DNA of 64,000 nucleotides from Acidimicrobiales bacterium. GTDB taxonomy: Bacteria; Actinomycetota; Acidimicrobiia; Acidimicrobiales; JADJXE01. Position numbers and translations under genes: made by a program. Under the pieces are notes generated by a model. It had not been told where the DNA came from. It made no database searches and saw nothing but the letters and a program-made list of their open reading frames with translations. Shown here in pieces: positions 50,001 through 59,797 of this stretch. The first letter of the stretch is position 1. Each line of letters begins with the position of its first letter. The stretch lies in NCBI GenBank assembly GCA_016716005.1, contig JADJXE010000001.1, positions 1,067,001-1,131,000 on the forward strand, in the 5' to 3' direction.

Positions 50001-50710
50001 TCGTCGGCGCTGAGCCGGTTGGCCCGCACCTTGCGGATCACGTCCTCGTAGGCGGCGTAGAAGCCACGGAAGTCGAGCGTGTCGGCCGCCCGGATCACGG
50101 GCACCAGCAGGGTGCGGGAGCCGTCGGCCTTCTCCACGTCGACGGCGAGGCCCAGGTTCACGTGCTCGTGGCGCACGACCCGGGGCGCGCCGTCCGGGCC
50201 GCGCACGAAGGTGGAGCTCATGACCGGCACGGCGTCGGCGACCGCGCGCACGACGGCGTAGCCGATGAGGTGCGTGAACGACACCTTGCCGCCGCCGACC
50301 CGTTCGAGGTAGCCGTTGATGACGCCCCGGTTGACCTCGAGCAACTTGGCCGGCACGACCCGGAACGAGGTGGCCGTTGGCACCTCGAGGCTGGCCTCCA
50401 TGTTGGCCACGATCAGGGCGCCGGCACCGCGGATCGGCGCCCCCGCCGGCTCGGCGGGGGCGGCGGCCGGCTCGGTGGGGACGGCGGCCGGCTCGGGGGT
50501 GGCCGCCACGACCGGCGGGGTGGCCACGGCGGACGCCGGCGCCACCCTCGGGCCGTCGGGCCGGTAGTCGGCGAAGAAGTCCCGCCAGCTCTGGCTCACC
50601 GACCCCGGGTCGGCCCGGAAGCGCTCGTACATCTCGTCGACCAGCCAGGCGTTCGGCCCGAACCGCCCGACGGCCCCCTGCTCTCGCTCGCTGCCCCGCT
50701 CGCCGGCCAC
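47084..50710 (-). CDS. kgd: multifunctional 2-oxoglutarate decarboxylase/dehydrogenase (Kgd)
   Basis: A 1208-residue actinobacterial TCA-cycle enzyme. The N-terminal tail (about 1-50, GRFGPNAWLVDEMYERF) is the E1 opening helix; after a Pro/Ala linker an E2-like acyltransferase domain (about 95-325) ends in TYDHRVIQGAE; the rest is the thiamine-diphosphate E1 region (HRGRLNVLANI, GDAAFAGQG, RRHGHNEGDDPSYTQP). It lacks the lipoyl domain, as in the mycobacterial and corynebacterial KGD/OdhA. GTG 50710 is used: TAGGCT lies 8 nt upstream, and a longer reading would overlap the YceI gene. GarA-type control is known for homologues, but no garA gene is here. Confidence 0.96.
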   Translation of the reverse strand: MAGERGSEREQGAVGRFGPNAWLVDEMYERFRADPGSVSQSWRDFFADYRPDGPRVAPASAVATPPVVAATPEPAAVPTEPAAAPAEPAGAPIRGAGALIVANMEASLEVPTATSFRVVPAKLLEVNRGVINGYLERVGGGKVSFTHLIGYAVVRAVADAVPVMSSTFVRGPDGAPRVVRHEHVNLGLAVDVEKADGSRTLLVPVIRAADTLDFRGFYAAYEDVIRKVRANRLSADDFAGATITLTNPGTIGTVQSVPRLMPGQGVIVGVGAIDHPAEFQAADPHLLADLGVSKVVTITSTYDHRVIQGAESGLFLKRVHELLTGAEAFYEGVFRSVGVPYEAVEWRRDVNPVDHEQSMLEKQIRVGQLVNAHRVRGHLIADLDPLSGGEPHVHPELDPSTYGLTIWDLDREFLTGGLAGRERMKLGDMLRVLRDAYCRTVGIEYMHIQEPGEKRWIQEHVEGVSVELGPDDKRHILSRLNAAEAFERFLATKYVGHKRFGLEGGESAIAVLDAILSEAADEALDGVVLGIAHRGRLNVLANIVGKSYDQIFREFEGFVDPDSTQGSGDVKYHLGASGTFVSPSGRPIPVELAANPSHLEAVDPVVVGMARARQDLIDRPGSFSVLPVLVHGDAAFAGQGVVAETLNLSKLAGYRVGGTVHLVINNQLGFTTPPHEARSSYYCTDIAKMVQAPIFHVNGDDPEACVRVARLAYAYRRRFNKDVVIDMLCYRRHGHNEGDDPSYTQPGMYRRIDERRSVRKRHTEALVRRGDIDLDEAERALDDFQARLQAALDETRQAAPDAEVIALPAPEPIGVLPHVDTGVERAELDRVFAALSTYPEGFTVHPKLAKQFEARAQLYEVDGDVDWATAEALAFGTLLVEGTDIRLSGQDSGRGTFSQRHSVLVDHVNEAELVPLQRLEPRRGKFWVYDSLLSEYAALGFEYGYSVVHKDALVLWEAQFGDFANGAQIIIDQFVVAAEDKWGQTSGLVLLLPHGYEGQGPEHSSARVERFLTLAAEDNLQIVYPTTAAQYFHALRRQVHREVRKPLVVFTPKSLLRAKGARSPVVCLEPGTAFQEVLDDLGVADRGAVRQVVLCSGKVGYDAMARRDQIGAPVAVARVEQLYPWPGDEIVRLLDTFPNAAEVVWLQEEPENMGAWNFVHGRLHRILRDGFHSLRHVSRAASGSPATGSGRIHAQEQAQLLDDSVGRL

Positions 50711-50718
50711 GAGGTCGA

Positions 50719-50724
50719 AGCCTA
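50719..50724 (-). promoter_or_regulatory. putative leaderless -10 box (kgd)
   Basis: TAGGCT on the minus strand, 8 nt before GTG 50710. Confidence 0.5.
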
Positions 50725-50756
50725 CCGCCGGCCCCCTCGCGGGCCCCGGGAGACGA

Positions 50757-51500
50757 TCACCCCTGGACGAACACCAGGAGGAGCTCCAGCTGGCCGTTGT
50801 CCTCGGTGGTGACGGGGCCACCGCTGGGGTTGGGGATCCCCCAGTCGGCGAAGACGATGGGGATGGTCCCGCTCACCTGGATCGTCCCGTCCTGCAGGCG
50901 GGCCTCCACGGGGAAGGTCACCGAGGCGGTCGTGCCCCGCAGGGTGAGGTCACCGGTGGCCTCGGCCGAGACCGTCTCGCCCTCGGCGGGGACCGAGCCC
51001 AGGTCGATGGGGGCGGTGAGCACGAAGGCCGACGTGGGGTGGGTGGCGACGTCCATGATCCGCCCCCTGAACTGGTCGTCGCGCCGGCTCTCGTCGGAGG
51101 TCACGGTGGCCATGTCGACCTCGAACGAGGCCTCGGTCACCCGGCCGCCCTCCAGGGTGAGCGACCCCGTCACCGCGTTGGTGCGCCCGACGGCCGTGGC
51201 GTTCTGGCCGAAGAGGATCTCGTCGACGCGGTAGCCCACGACGGAGTCGCCGGAGGCGTCCCAGACCCCGTCCAGGCCGGCCCCCTCGTCGGGCCCGCCG
51301 GCCGGGGTGGTGGTCGACGCCCCCGCCGGTGCGGTGCTGGTGGTCGTGGCGGCGTCGAGCGACAGCGGCGGCGGTGGGTCGTCGCGGATCACGTTGATGT
51401 AGACCCAGGTGCCGCCGGCGACGAGCACCACGACCCCGACGACCGCGGCCAGCACCCACACCAGCACCCGCCTCGACCTGCCGCCACCCTCGCCCGTCAT
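50757..51500 (-). CDS. membrane-anchored YceI-domain protein
   Basis: A 247-residue protein with a basic start, one N-terminal span (about 12-30, VLVWVLAAVVGVVVLVAGG), a Thr/Ala-rich linker and a YceI beta-barrel (about 72-245; SVVGYRVDEILFGQNATAVGR, VTGSLTLEGG, SAFVLTAPI). YceI barrels bind isoprenoids or other amphiphiles outside the membrane. ATG 51500 has GGAGGG just upstream. Divergent from the ABC-F gene. Confidence 0.87.
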   Translation of the reverse strand: MTGEGGGRSRRVLVWVLAAVVGVVVLVAGGTWVYINVIRDDPPPPLSLDAATTTSTAPAGASTTTPAGGPDEGAGLDGVWDASGDSVVGYRVDEILFGQNATAVGRTNAVTGSLTLEGGRVTEASFEVDMATVTSDESRRDDQFRGRIMDVATHPTSAFVLTAPIDLGSVPAEGETVSAEATGDLTLRGTTASVTFPVEARLQDGTIQVSGTIPIVFADWGIPNPSGGPVTTEDNGQLELLLVFVQG

Positions 51501-51635
51501 CGTCCCTCCCGCGCCGTCGAGCCCGTCTCGCCGGGACCACAGCATGCCGGGCGCGCACCCGGATGCCTCGTCGGGAGGGAGCCCGCGCCGACGAGCAGGG
51601 TCGGACCCCGGGGTGCGGCCGCGATGGCGGGCCCC

Positions 51636-51641
51636 TAGCCT
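51636..51641 (+). promoter_or_regulatory. putative leaderless -10 box (ABC-F)
   Basis: TAGCCT ends 8 nt before GTG 51650. Confidence 0.45.
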
Positions 51642-51649
51642 CCCCGGGC

Positions 51650-53329
<1,680 letters not shown>

Positions 53330-53343
53330 CGGCGGCCACGACC

Positions 53344-53685
53344 ATGACGGCCCGGGTCGTCCGGTGGGTGGTGGTCACCGTCTGCGCGGTGGGCGTCGTC
53401 GGCATGATCGTGGCCTCGATCGCCGACGTCACCGGGGCGGTGGCCACCTTCGGCCTCGTCACCGCGGCCGCGGTCATCAGCCTGATGGTCGTCACCGCGG
53501 TGGCCGGTCCGGCCGCCTTCGAGCGCCCGCCGGCGGATCGAGCCGCTCACGCCGAGGACGACGGCGAGCTCGTCGCGGCGAGGGTCGAGGACCGGATCCA
53601 GGCCCTCGTGGCCGCGGGGGCCGACGAGCGGGCCGTGCGCGAGCTGGTCGGCGACGCCGTGCGGCTGGGTCGGACCCGGCGCTGA
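53344..53685 (+). CDS. two-span membrane protein
   Basis: A 113-residue protein with two membrane spans (about 6-27 and 32-54) and a cytoplasmic acidic helical tail (VEDRIQALVAAGADERAVRELVGDAVRLG). 14 bp after ettA, so probably co-transcribed. No recognised family; function unknown. Confidence 0.75.
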   Translation: MTARVVRWVVVTVCAVGVVGMIVASIADVTGAVATFGLVTAAAVISLMVVTAVAGPAAFERPPADRAAHAEDDGELVAARVEDRIQALVAAGADERAVRELVGDAVRLGRTRR

Positions 53686-53801
53686 CCCCGCGCGCCTGCA
53701 CCATCGCGCGCCGGTGCCGTTCGGCCCTTTCGGTTCGGTCGTCCGTCACAAACGGGCCGGGTTGCCTTACAAACCGACGTTCGAGCCCCGATACTGGACC
53801 C

Positions 53802-54041
53802 GTGGCAACACGCAAGGTCCGCAAGCCCACCTTCGGCTCGCGCGCCGTCGAACGCATCGTCGAAGCGGGCACGTCGGCGACCTGCGCCGCGTGCGGCGAT
53901 CCCGTGAAGTTCTCGGCGCGCGACAAGCGCCGCCAAGTGATCTGCAACGTGTACATCGACGGGAAGTGGGACCGCGTCGAGCACTACCACGCGGAGTGCT
54001 ACCGGACGGCCGGCCAGCCGTACGGCACGGCCGCGGCCTGA
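53802..54041 (+). CDS. conserved zinc-binding small protein
   Basis: A 79-residue actinobacterial conserved protein. It starts VATRKVRKPTFGSRAVERIVEAG, has CAAC at about residues 28-31 and an HYHAEC motif near 64-69, a likely zinc site with three or four Cys and one or two His. Function unknown. The 116-bp upstream gap is A+T-richer (TCACAAA, TTACAAA), but no clear promoter was fixed. Confidence 0.8.
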   Translation: MATRKVRKPTFGSRAVERIVEAGTSATCAACGDPVKFSARDKRRQVICNVYIDGKWDRVEHYHAECYRTAGQPYGTAAA

Positions 54042-54066
54042 CGCGGCAACCGTCGGTTCGAGGCGG

Positions 54067-55218
54067 TCACGCGGCCGTGTCCGCGCGCCCGCCCGGCCCC
54101 GTCAGGGCACCCAGCTCCAGGGCTCGGCTGACGTCGGTGGGGGTCACGATCCCGACCAGGTGACCGTGGTCGAGCACGAGCAGACGCCGATCGGGGCTGG
54201 TCGCCAGGGCGGGGAGCACCGCCAGCAGGGCGTCGCCCGGCGCGGCCGTGGCCACCTGCCCGAGGGGTCGGGCCACGCTGCGAACCAGCGTGCACGGCCA
54301 GGCGTCGCCCGGCACCTGCTGGAGCTGCGACCGGGTGACGAGACCGACGACCGAGCCGTCGGCGTCACGCACCGGGTACGTCGACCAGGGATGCTCCGCC
54401 ACGTGGTGGCGGACCAGCTCGTCGACCGTGACCCAGGCCGGGACCGCCACCGGGTGGGGGCTCATGACGTCGCCGACCCGCACGCCCGCCAACCGCCGGC
54501 GCACGTCCACGCCCGACACCTCGGCCCTGGCCGCGTCGAGGAGGAACCACCCGAGCAGCACGAACCACACACCACCCACCAGAACGCCGGCCGCCACCCC
54601 GAGCAGCCCGAGCCCGATGAGCACGGCGCCGGTCGCGATGCCTGCGCCGGCCGACGCGGCCGTGGCCCGGCGCTGGTCGCCCCACCGCCGCCAGAGGATC
54701 GCCCGGAGCACCCGCCCGCCGTCGAGCGGCAGGGCCGGCAGCAGGTTGAACAGGCCCAGCACCAGGTTGATCGTGGCGAGCCACGCGACCAGGACGGTGA
54801 CCAGCCCGGGCGCCTCCACCGCGCTGAGCAGCAGCCACAGGACGCCCCCGGCCGCGGCCAGCCCGATGCTCGTGGCCGGGCCCACGACCGCCACGCGCAG
54901 CTCGATGGCGGGCGTGGCGGGCTCACCGCCCAAGCGGGACACCCCGCCGAGGAGCCAGAGGGTGATCCCCTCGACGGGGAGCCCCTCGCGACGGGCCACG
55001 ACCGCATGGGCGAGCTCGTGTGCCAGCAGGCCGGCGAAGAAGGCGACCACCGCCACCAGGCCGGCGAGCCAGTAGAGCGCCGCCGGCTCCCCCGGGTGCG
55101 CGGCCGGGAGCTCGCCCGCCGCCAGGCCCAGCCAGAGCAGGCCGAAGACCACGAGGAGGCTCCAGTGCACCCCGACGGGGATGCCGAACACCCGGCCCAG
55201 GCGGACGCTCTCGCGCAT
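54067..55218 (-). CDS. site-2 protease (M50) with CBS pair
   Basis: A 383-residue intramembrane metalloprotease. HELAH (67-71) and the second metal site NLLPALPLDGG (Asp166) lie within about six spans; residues 245-375 form two CBS domains (VGDVMSPHPVAVPAWVTVDELV ... GIVTPTDVSRAL). This is the Rip3-like subgroup; the CBS pair may sense adenyl nucleotides. No PDZ domain. The likely substrate (an anti-sigma factor or similar) is not in the window. Six bp separate it from the DUF1876 gene. Confidence 0.93.
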   Translation of the reverse strand: MRESVRLGRVFGIPVGVHWSLLVVFGLLWLGLAAGELPAAHPGEPAALYWLAGLVAVVAFFAGLLAHELAHAVVARREGLPVEGITLWLLGGVSRLGGEPATPAIELRVAVVGPATSIGLAAAGGVLWLLLSAVEAPGLVTVLVAWLATINLVLGLFNLLPALPLDGGRVLRAILWRRWGDQRRATAASAGAGIATGAVLIGLGLLGVAAGVLVGGVWFVLLGWFLLDAARAEVSGVDVRRRLAGVRVGDVMSPHPVAVPAWVTVDELVRHHVAEHPWSTYPVRDADGSVVGLVTRSQLQQVPGDAWPCTLVRSVARPLGQVATAAPGDALLAVLPALATSPDRRLLVLDHGHLVGIVTPTDVSRALELGALTGPGGRADTAA

Positions 55219-55223
55219 GGCCC

Positions 55224-55490
55224 CTACTCGTGCAGCCGGACGGGGCGACCCTCGACCTCTTCGATCCGGCGGGCGGCGTCGTCGAGGAGCTTGTGGGCCA
55301 TGTCGCTCAGCGAGCGGGCCACGGCGAGCTCGTCACCGACCCGCGGCATGTCCGGGTCGATGGGGTTCCGGCGGGCGCGGCCCCAGCCGCCGTAGGTCGT
55401 CTCGCCCACCAGCAGGTGCGCGGTGGCGTCGGTGCTCTCCTCGTCCTCCACCAGCGTGATCGTCACGGTCCAGGTCTTGGGCTCTCGCAT
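55224..55490 (-). CDS. DUF1876 (dsRBD-like fold) protein
   Basis: An 88-residue actinobacterial DUF1876 protein: WTVTITLVEDEESTDATAHL strand pair, GWGRARRNPIDPDMPRVGDELAVARSL and a final helix. Structures of relatives resemble double-stranded-RNA-binding folds. Sits 12 bp after the phosphoribosyltransferase-hydrolase gene, in a unit with the site-2 protease. Confidence 0.88.
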   Translation of the reverse strand: MREPKTWTVTITLVEDEESTDATAHLLVGETTYGGWGRARRNPIDPDMPRVGDELAVARSLSDMAHKLLDDAARRIEEVEGRPVRLHE

Positions 55491-55502
55491 GCGTGCTCCT
55501 TG

Positions 55503-56804
55503 TCATCTCGGCCGGAGGTGCTCGACCAGGAAGTCGCCCGCGAGGCGGGCCACCTCCTCGAGCGCCCCGGGCTCCTCGAAGAGGTGCCCGGCACCGGGCA
55601 CCACGGCCACCTCCACCGGCCCGCCCAGGCGCTCGGCCGCAGCCCGGTTGAGGTCGAGCACCACACGGTCGGCGCCACCCACCACCAGCAGGACCGGTTG
55701 CCGCACGGCCGCCAGCGCCTCGCCCGCCAGGTCGGGACGGCCTCCGCGCGAGACCACCGCGGCCACCCCCGCCAGGAGCGGTGCCGCCACCAGGGCGGCG
55801 GCTGCACCCGTGCTCGCGCCGAACAGCCCGACGGGCAGCCCCGCGGCGTCGTGGCGCGTGCCCGCCCACCTGACGACGTCGACGAGCCGCCGGGCCAGGA
55901 GCGAGACGTCGAAGACGTTGGCCCGGTCGACGGCTTCGGCCGGCGTGAGCAGGTCGAACAGCAGCGTCCCGAGCCCCCGCTCGCGCAGCGCGGCCGCCAC
56001 CGCCTGGTTGCGGGGGCTGCGCCGGCTGCTCCCGCTGCCGTGCACGAACACCACCAGCCCGGCGGCGCCCGCCGGGACGACGAGCTCGGCGGTGAGCGTC
56101 GCCCCCTGCACCGCGACGAGGTGCACCGGCGCGGCCTCGAGGAGCGACACGACCTCGTCGTCCGACGTCTGGCCGAAGTGGTCGTACCACTGCCCCACGG
56201 CGCTGAAGGCCTCCGGCCGGACGGGGCAGACGAGCTGGTCGACGTCGGCCGCCAACGCCGCAGCCGTGTCGGGCGGCGCGACCGGCACGGCCAGCACCAG
56301 CCGACGCGGGTGCCGCGCCCGCACCACCTGGCAGGCGGCCCGGGCGGTGGCCCCGGTGGCCAGGCCGTCGTCGACCACGACCACGTCGTGCCCGGCGACC
56401 TCGACCCCGGGGCGGGCCGGGCGGTAGCGGCGCACCCGCTCGTCCACGCGCTGCGCCTCGCGGGCGGCGAGCCGATCCAGCGACGAGGGGTCGAGCCGGA
56501 GGGCCCGCACCAGGTCGTCGTTCCAGACCGCCACACCACCCTCGCCCACCGCGCCGATCGCCAGCTCGGGCTGCGACGGGGCGCCCACCTTCCGCACCAC
56601 CACCACGTCGAGGGGCGCGTGGAGGGCGGCGGCCACCTCGGCGGCCACCACCACGCCGCCCCGGGGCAGACCGAGCACGACGGGGTCGCGGAAGCCCCGC
56701 TCGGCCAGCTCGACGGCCAGGAACCGGCCCGCCTCCCGCCGATCGCGGAAGCGGTGCGGCGTGACCGAGCGCCACCTCCCCCAACCCTCGCCACGGGCAG
56801 GCAC
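55503..56804 (-). CDS. phosphoribosyltransferase-alpha/beta hydrolase fusion
   Basis: A 433-residue two-domain protein. The N-terminal half (about 15-210) is a type I phosphoribosyltransferase with the PRPP loop VVVVDDGLATGATA and the GLPRGGVVVAAEVA strand. The C-terminal half (about 220-430) is a dienelactone-hydrolase-like fold (VVFVHGSGSSRRSPRN, nucleophile elbow GASTGA, VGGADRVV, PGAGHLFEE). Such fusions recur in bacteria without a proven reaction. GTG 56804 with GAGGAGG 8 nt upstream is preferred to TTG 56861. Confidence 0.88.
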   Translation of the reverse strand: MPARGEGWGRWRSVTPHRFRDRREAGRFLAVELAERGFRDPVVLGLPRGGVVVAAEVAAALHAPLDVVVVRKVGAPSQPELAIGAVGEGGVAVWNDDLVRALRLDPSSLDRLAAREAQRVDERVRRYRPARPGVEVAGHDVVVVDDGLATGATARAACQVVRARHPRRLVLAVPVAPPDTAAALAADVDQLVCPVRPEAFSAVGQWYDHFGQTSDDEVVSLLEAAPVHLVAVQGATLTAELVVPAGAAGLVVFVHGSGSSRRSPRNQAVAAALRERGLGTLLFDLLTPAEAVDRANVFDVSLLARRLVDVVRWAGTRHDAAGLPVGLFGASTGAAAALVAAPLLAGVAAVVSRGGRPDLAGEALAAVRQPVLLVVGGADRVVLDLNRAAAERLGGPVEVAVVPGAGHLFEEPGALEEVARLAGDFLVEHLRPR

Positions 56805-56845
56805 GCCAGGCACCTCCTCGGCGGCGTCCCACGACGCCCACCTCG

Positions 56846-56851
56846 ACCGTA
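56846..56851 (-). promoter_or_regulatory. putative -10 for the fusion-DUF1876-protease unit
   Basis: TACGGT on the minus strand, about 41 nt before GTG 56804. Confidence 0.35.
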
Positions 56852-56941
56852 CGGCGATCAAGCCCCTCGGGGAAGGGCCCGAGGTCCCGCGTCGCGGGGG
56901 CCCGGTCGAGGGTGGGGCGGTCTCCGTGCCACCCTGGGGGG

Positions 56942-57709
56942 ATGACGCCTGCCGAGGTCGAGGACGACCACCGGCTCGCGGCCCGTCTGGCCGACGAGGC
57001 CGGGCGGCTGCTGGTGGATCTGCGGGCCGACCTGCTCGGCGCCGGCGCCCACCCCTGGGCGGTCCGCGACGAGGGCGACTGGCGGGCGAACGAGCTGCTG
57101 ATCAGCGGGCTGGCGGCCGCCCGGCCGGCGGACCGGATCCTGTCCGAGGAGGGCGCGCCCCACCGCCACCGCAGCGGCGCGCCCGACGAGCGGGTCTGGA
57201 TCATCGACCCCCTCGATGGCACCAACGAGTACGGCGAGCCCGGCCGGATCGACTGGGCGGTGCACGTCGCCCTGGTGGTGGGCGACGCGCCCGTGGCCGC
57301 CGCGGTGGCCCTGCCGGCGGTGGGCCTCACCCACGCCACCGAACCCGCGCCGCCACCTCCCCCGCCCCTCGACGGCCGGCGCCCCCGGGTGGTGGTGAGC
57401 CGCAGCCGGGCGCCGTACGCGGCCCTGGCCATCGCCGAGGCCCTCGGTGCCGACCTGGTGCGGCTGGGCTCGGCGGGCGCCAAGGCGATGGCTGTCGTGA
57501 CCGGCGACGTCGACGTGTACGCCCACGCCGGGGGGCAGTACGAGTGGGACTCGGCCGCCCCGACCGCGGTGGCGCGCGCCGCCGGGCTCCACGTGAGCCG
57601 CCTCGACGGCTCGTCGCTGCGCTACAACCGGGCCGACCCGTGGCTGCCCGACCTGCTCATCTGCCGTCCCGAGCTGGCGGCGGCCGCCCTGGCCGCGGCC
57701 GGCCGCTGA
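56942..57709 (+). CDS. cysQ: 3'(2'),5'-bisphosphate nucleotidase CysQ
   Basis: A 255-residue Mg-dependent phosphatase of the inositol monophosphatase fold, removing PAP made by sulfate assimilation. Metal motifs: SEEG (68-71), IIDPLDGTNEY (87-97) and YEWDSAAP near 200. GSAGAKAMAVVTGDVDVYAHAGGQYEWDSAAP and the SRLDGSSLRYNRADPWLPDLL ending match the mycobacterial CysQ pattern closely. ATG 56942 is preferred to a start ten codons upstream. Confidence 0.92.
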   Translation: MTPAEVEDDHRLAARLADEAGRLLVDLRADLLGAGAHPWAVRDEGDWRANELLISGLAAARPADRILSEEGAPHRHRSGAPDERVWIIDPLDGTNEYGEPGRIDWAVHVALVVGDAPVAAAVALPAVGLTHATEPAPPPPPPLDGRRPRVVVSRSRAPYAALAIAEALGADLVRLGSAGAKAMAVVTGDVDVYAHAGGQYEWDSAAPTAVARAAGLHVSRLDGSSLRYNRADPWLPDLLICRPELAAAALAAAGR

Positions 57710-57722
57710 GCCGCGAGGGGCC

Positions 57723-58571
57723 GTGGAGCGCAAGGTCGTCCGCTACGAGGTCACCGAGGGCGTCGCCCTCGTCACCCTCGACCGACCGGAGCGGCTGAAC
57801 GCCTGGACCGGGCGGATGCACGCCGAGTACCGGTGGTGCCTGGCCCAGGCCGACCGCGACGCCGACGTGCGCGTGGTGGTGGTCACCGGCGCCGGCCGGG
57901 GGTTCTGCGCCGGGGCCGACTCGGCCGCGCTCGAGAAGCACGCCGAGGCCGGCCGCTACGACCCGGGCATGGGTGACGACGCCGCCCGGCCCGGCTACGG
58001 CGTCCGCCCCGAGTTCGACCACGACTTCGCCTGGCACTTCGGTCTGTCGGTGCCCGTCATCGCGGCGGTCAACGGCCCCGCCGCCGGTGTGGGCTTCGTG
58101 CTCGCCTGCTTCTGCGACCTGCGGTTCGCGGCGGCCGGAGCCAAGCTCACGACCTCGGCCGGCCGGTTGAACCTCCCCGCCGAGTACGGGCTGTCGTGGG
58201 TCCTGCCCCGCCTCGTCGGGATCGGGCACGCCGCCGACCTGCTGCTCTCGAGCCGGGTGGTCCTCGCCGAGGAGGCCGCCGCGATGGGCCTGGTGAACCG
58301 GGTGGTGCCGCCGGCCGAGCTGCTGCCCGCCGCCCTGGCGTACGCCCGCCGGATGGCCGCCGAGGTGGCGCCGGCCTCGCTGGCCGAGGCCAAGCGCCAG
58401 CTCTACGTCGACCTGCACGGCGACGTGGGCGCCGCCGTCGAGCGCTCGAAGCGGCTGCTCGACGCCATGGTCACCGAGCCCGACTACCGGGAGGGCGTGG
58501 CCGCCCTGCTCCAGCGGCGCCCCCCGAGGTTCGGACCGGCCGGGCCCCGCCCGCCCTGGCCACCCGACTGA
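57723..58571 (+). CDS. enoyl-CoA hydratase/isomerase family protein
   Basis: A 282-residue crotonase-fold enzyme. The oxyanion-hole loop GRGFCAGADSAAL and the second loop NGPAAGVGFVLACFCDLRFAA are clear; the catalytic region reads LNLPAEYGLSWVLPRLVG, where a Glu is in register with the isomerase/hydratase acid. The helical C-terminus is Pro-rich at its end. GTG 57723 lies 13 bp after cysQ. Convergent with the CoA-transferase gene (11 bp). Confidence 0.88.
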   Translation: MERKVVRYEVTEGVALVTLDRPERLNAWTGRMHAEYRWCLAQADRDADVRVVVVTGAGRGFCAGADSAALEKHAEAGRYDPGMGDDAARPGYGVRPEFDHDFAWHFGLSVPVIAAVNGPAAGVGFVLACFCDLRFAAAGAKLTTSAGRLNLPAEYGLSWVLPRLVGIGHAADLLLSSRVVLAEEAAAMGLVNRVVPPAELLPAALAYARRMAAEVAPASLAEAKRQLYVDLHGDVGAAVERSKRLLDAMVTEPDYREGVAALLQRRPPRFGPAGPRPPWPPD

Positions 58572-58582
58572 GCCCGGCGGGA

Positions 58583-59785
58583 TCAGCCCAGCGCGCCGGA
58601 CCGCCGCAGCGCGTCCAGGCCCGCGTCGTCGTACCCGACCTGCCGCAGCACCTCCTCGGTCGCTGCGCCGAGGGCCGGCACCGGGCCGCTGGGGCCCGTG
58701 TCGACGCCCCGGAACGAGACCGGCGAGGCCACCGCCGACACCGCTCGCCCGTCCCTGTCGGCCGGAGGGATCTCGACGAACGCACCGGCGGCCAGCGCCT
58801 GGGGGTCGCGCACCACCTCCTCGGCCGTCTGCACGGGCGCCCACCACACGTCGTTGGCGTCGAAGCGCTCGACCCACTCGCCCCTGGTCCGCCCGGCGAA
58901 GGCGCGGTCGAGCTCGGCGATCAGGGCCGGGGCGTTCTTGCGGCGGGCCCGGGCGTCGGCGAAGCGCGGGTCCGCGGCCAGGTCGGGCCGGTCGACGGCC
59001 GCGACCACGCCCGGCCAGTGGCGATCGGCCTCCAGGCCCAGCAGCCAGAACCACCGGCCGTCGCCGGCCCGGTAGGAGTTGACCAGCGGCGCCGCGGCCT
59101 CGGTGCGGGGCAGGGTGGGCGCGAGCTTGCCGTAGCGGAGCTGGATGCCGAGGTCCCAACCCAGGCACCAGATCCCGGTGCGGAGCAGCGACGTCTCCAC
59201 CACCCGCCCGGTGCCGGTGCGGGTCCGGTCGAGCAGCGCGGCGAGGATGCCGGCCACCGTGGTGATCCCGGTGACGTGGTCGCCGAACCCGCTCCGGATC
59301 CCCGGGGGATCCTCGCCCTCGGGGACGAGGGTGCGGGCGATGCCGGTGCGCGCCCAGAACGCCCCCACGTCGTAGCCGGCCCGATCCCGGTCGGGGCCGG
59401 CCGGGCCGTAGCCGCTCACCGCGGCGTAGACCAGCCGGGGGTGACGGGACCCGACCGCCTCCGGGCCGAGCCCGAGCCGCTCCAGCGCCGCCGGGCGGAG
59501 GTTGGTGAGGAACACGTCGGCGCCACCGAGGAGCCGGTCGAGCGCCTGGCGCGCCTCGGGCACGGCGAGGTCGAGGACCACCGACCGCTTGCCCCGGTTG
59601 TCGAGATCGAAGGGCGGGGACCCAGCCAGGCTGCCCCCACCGAGCGCCCCGAACAGCTCCCGCATGGGGTCGCCGGCCGGGGGCTCGACCTTCACCACGT
59701 CGGCACCCCAGTCGGCCAGGACCCCGCCGGCCGACGGGCCGGCCACCCACACGGCCAGCTCGACGACGCTGATCCCCTGCAGCAC
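58583..59785 (-). CDS. CaiB/BaiF family III CoA-transferase
   Basis: A 400-residue CoA-transferase. The N-terminal VVELAVWVAGPSAGGVLADWGADVVKVEPP, central NRGKRSVVLDLAVPEAR and the GYDVGAFWARTGIA segment with the candidate catalytic Asp are present; the C-terminus ends GYDDAGLDALRRSGALG. Substrate unknown. Divided from the PEP-utilizing enzyme gene by 12 bp, so likely co-transcribed with it. Confidence 0.88.
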   Translation of the reverse strand: MLQGISVVELAVWVAGPSAGGVLADWGADVVKVEPPAGDPMRELFGALGGGSLAGSPPFDLDNRGKRSVVLDLAVPEARQALDRLLGGADVFLTNLRPAALERLGLGPEAVGSRHPRLVYAAVSGYGPAGPDRDRAGYDVGAFWARTGIARTLVPEGEDPPGIRSGFGDHVTGITTVAGILAALLDRTRTGTGRVVETSLLRTGIWCLGWDLGIQLRYGKLAPTLPRTEAAAPLVNSYRAGDGRWFWLLGLEADRHWPGVVAAVDRPDLAADPRFADARARRKNAPALIAELDRAFAGRTRGEWVERFDANDVWWAPVQTAEEVVRDPQALAAGAFVEIPPADRDGRAVSAVASPVSFRGVDTGPSGPVPALGAATEEVLRQVGYDDAGLDALRRSGALG

Positions 59786-59797
59786 GAGACCGGTCGC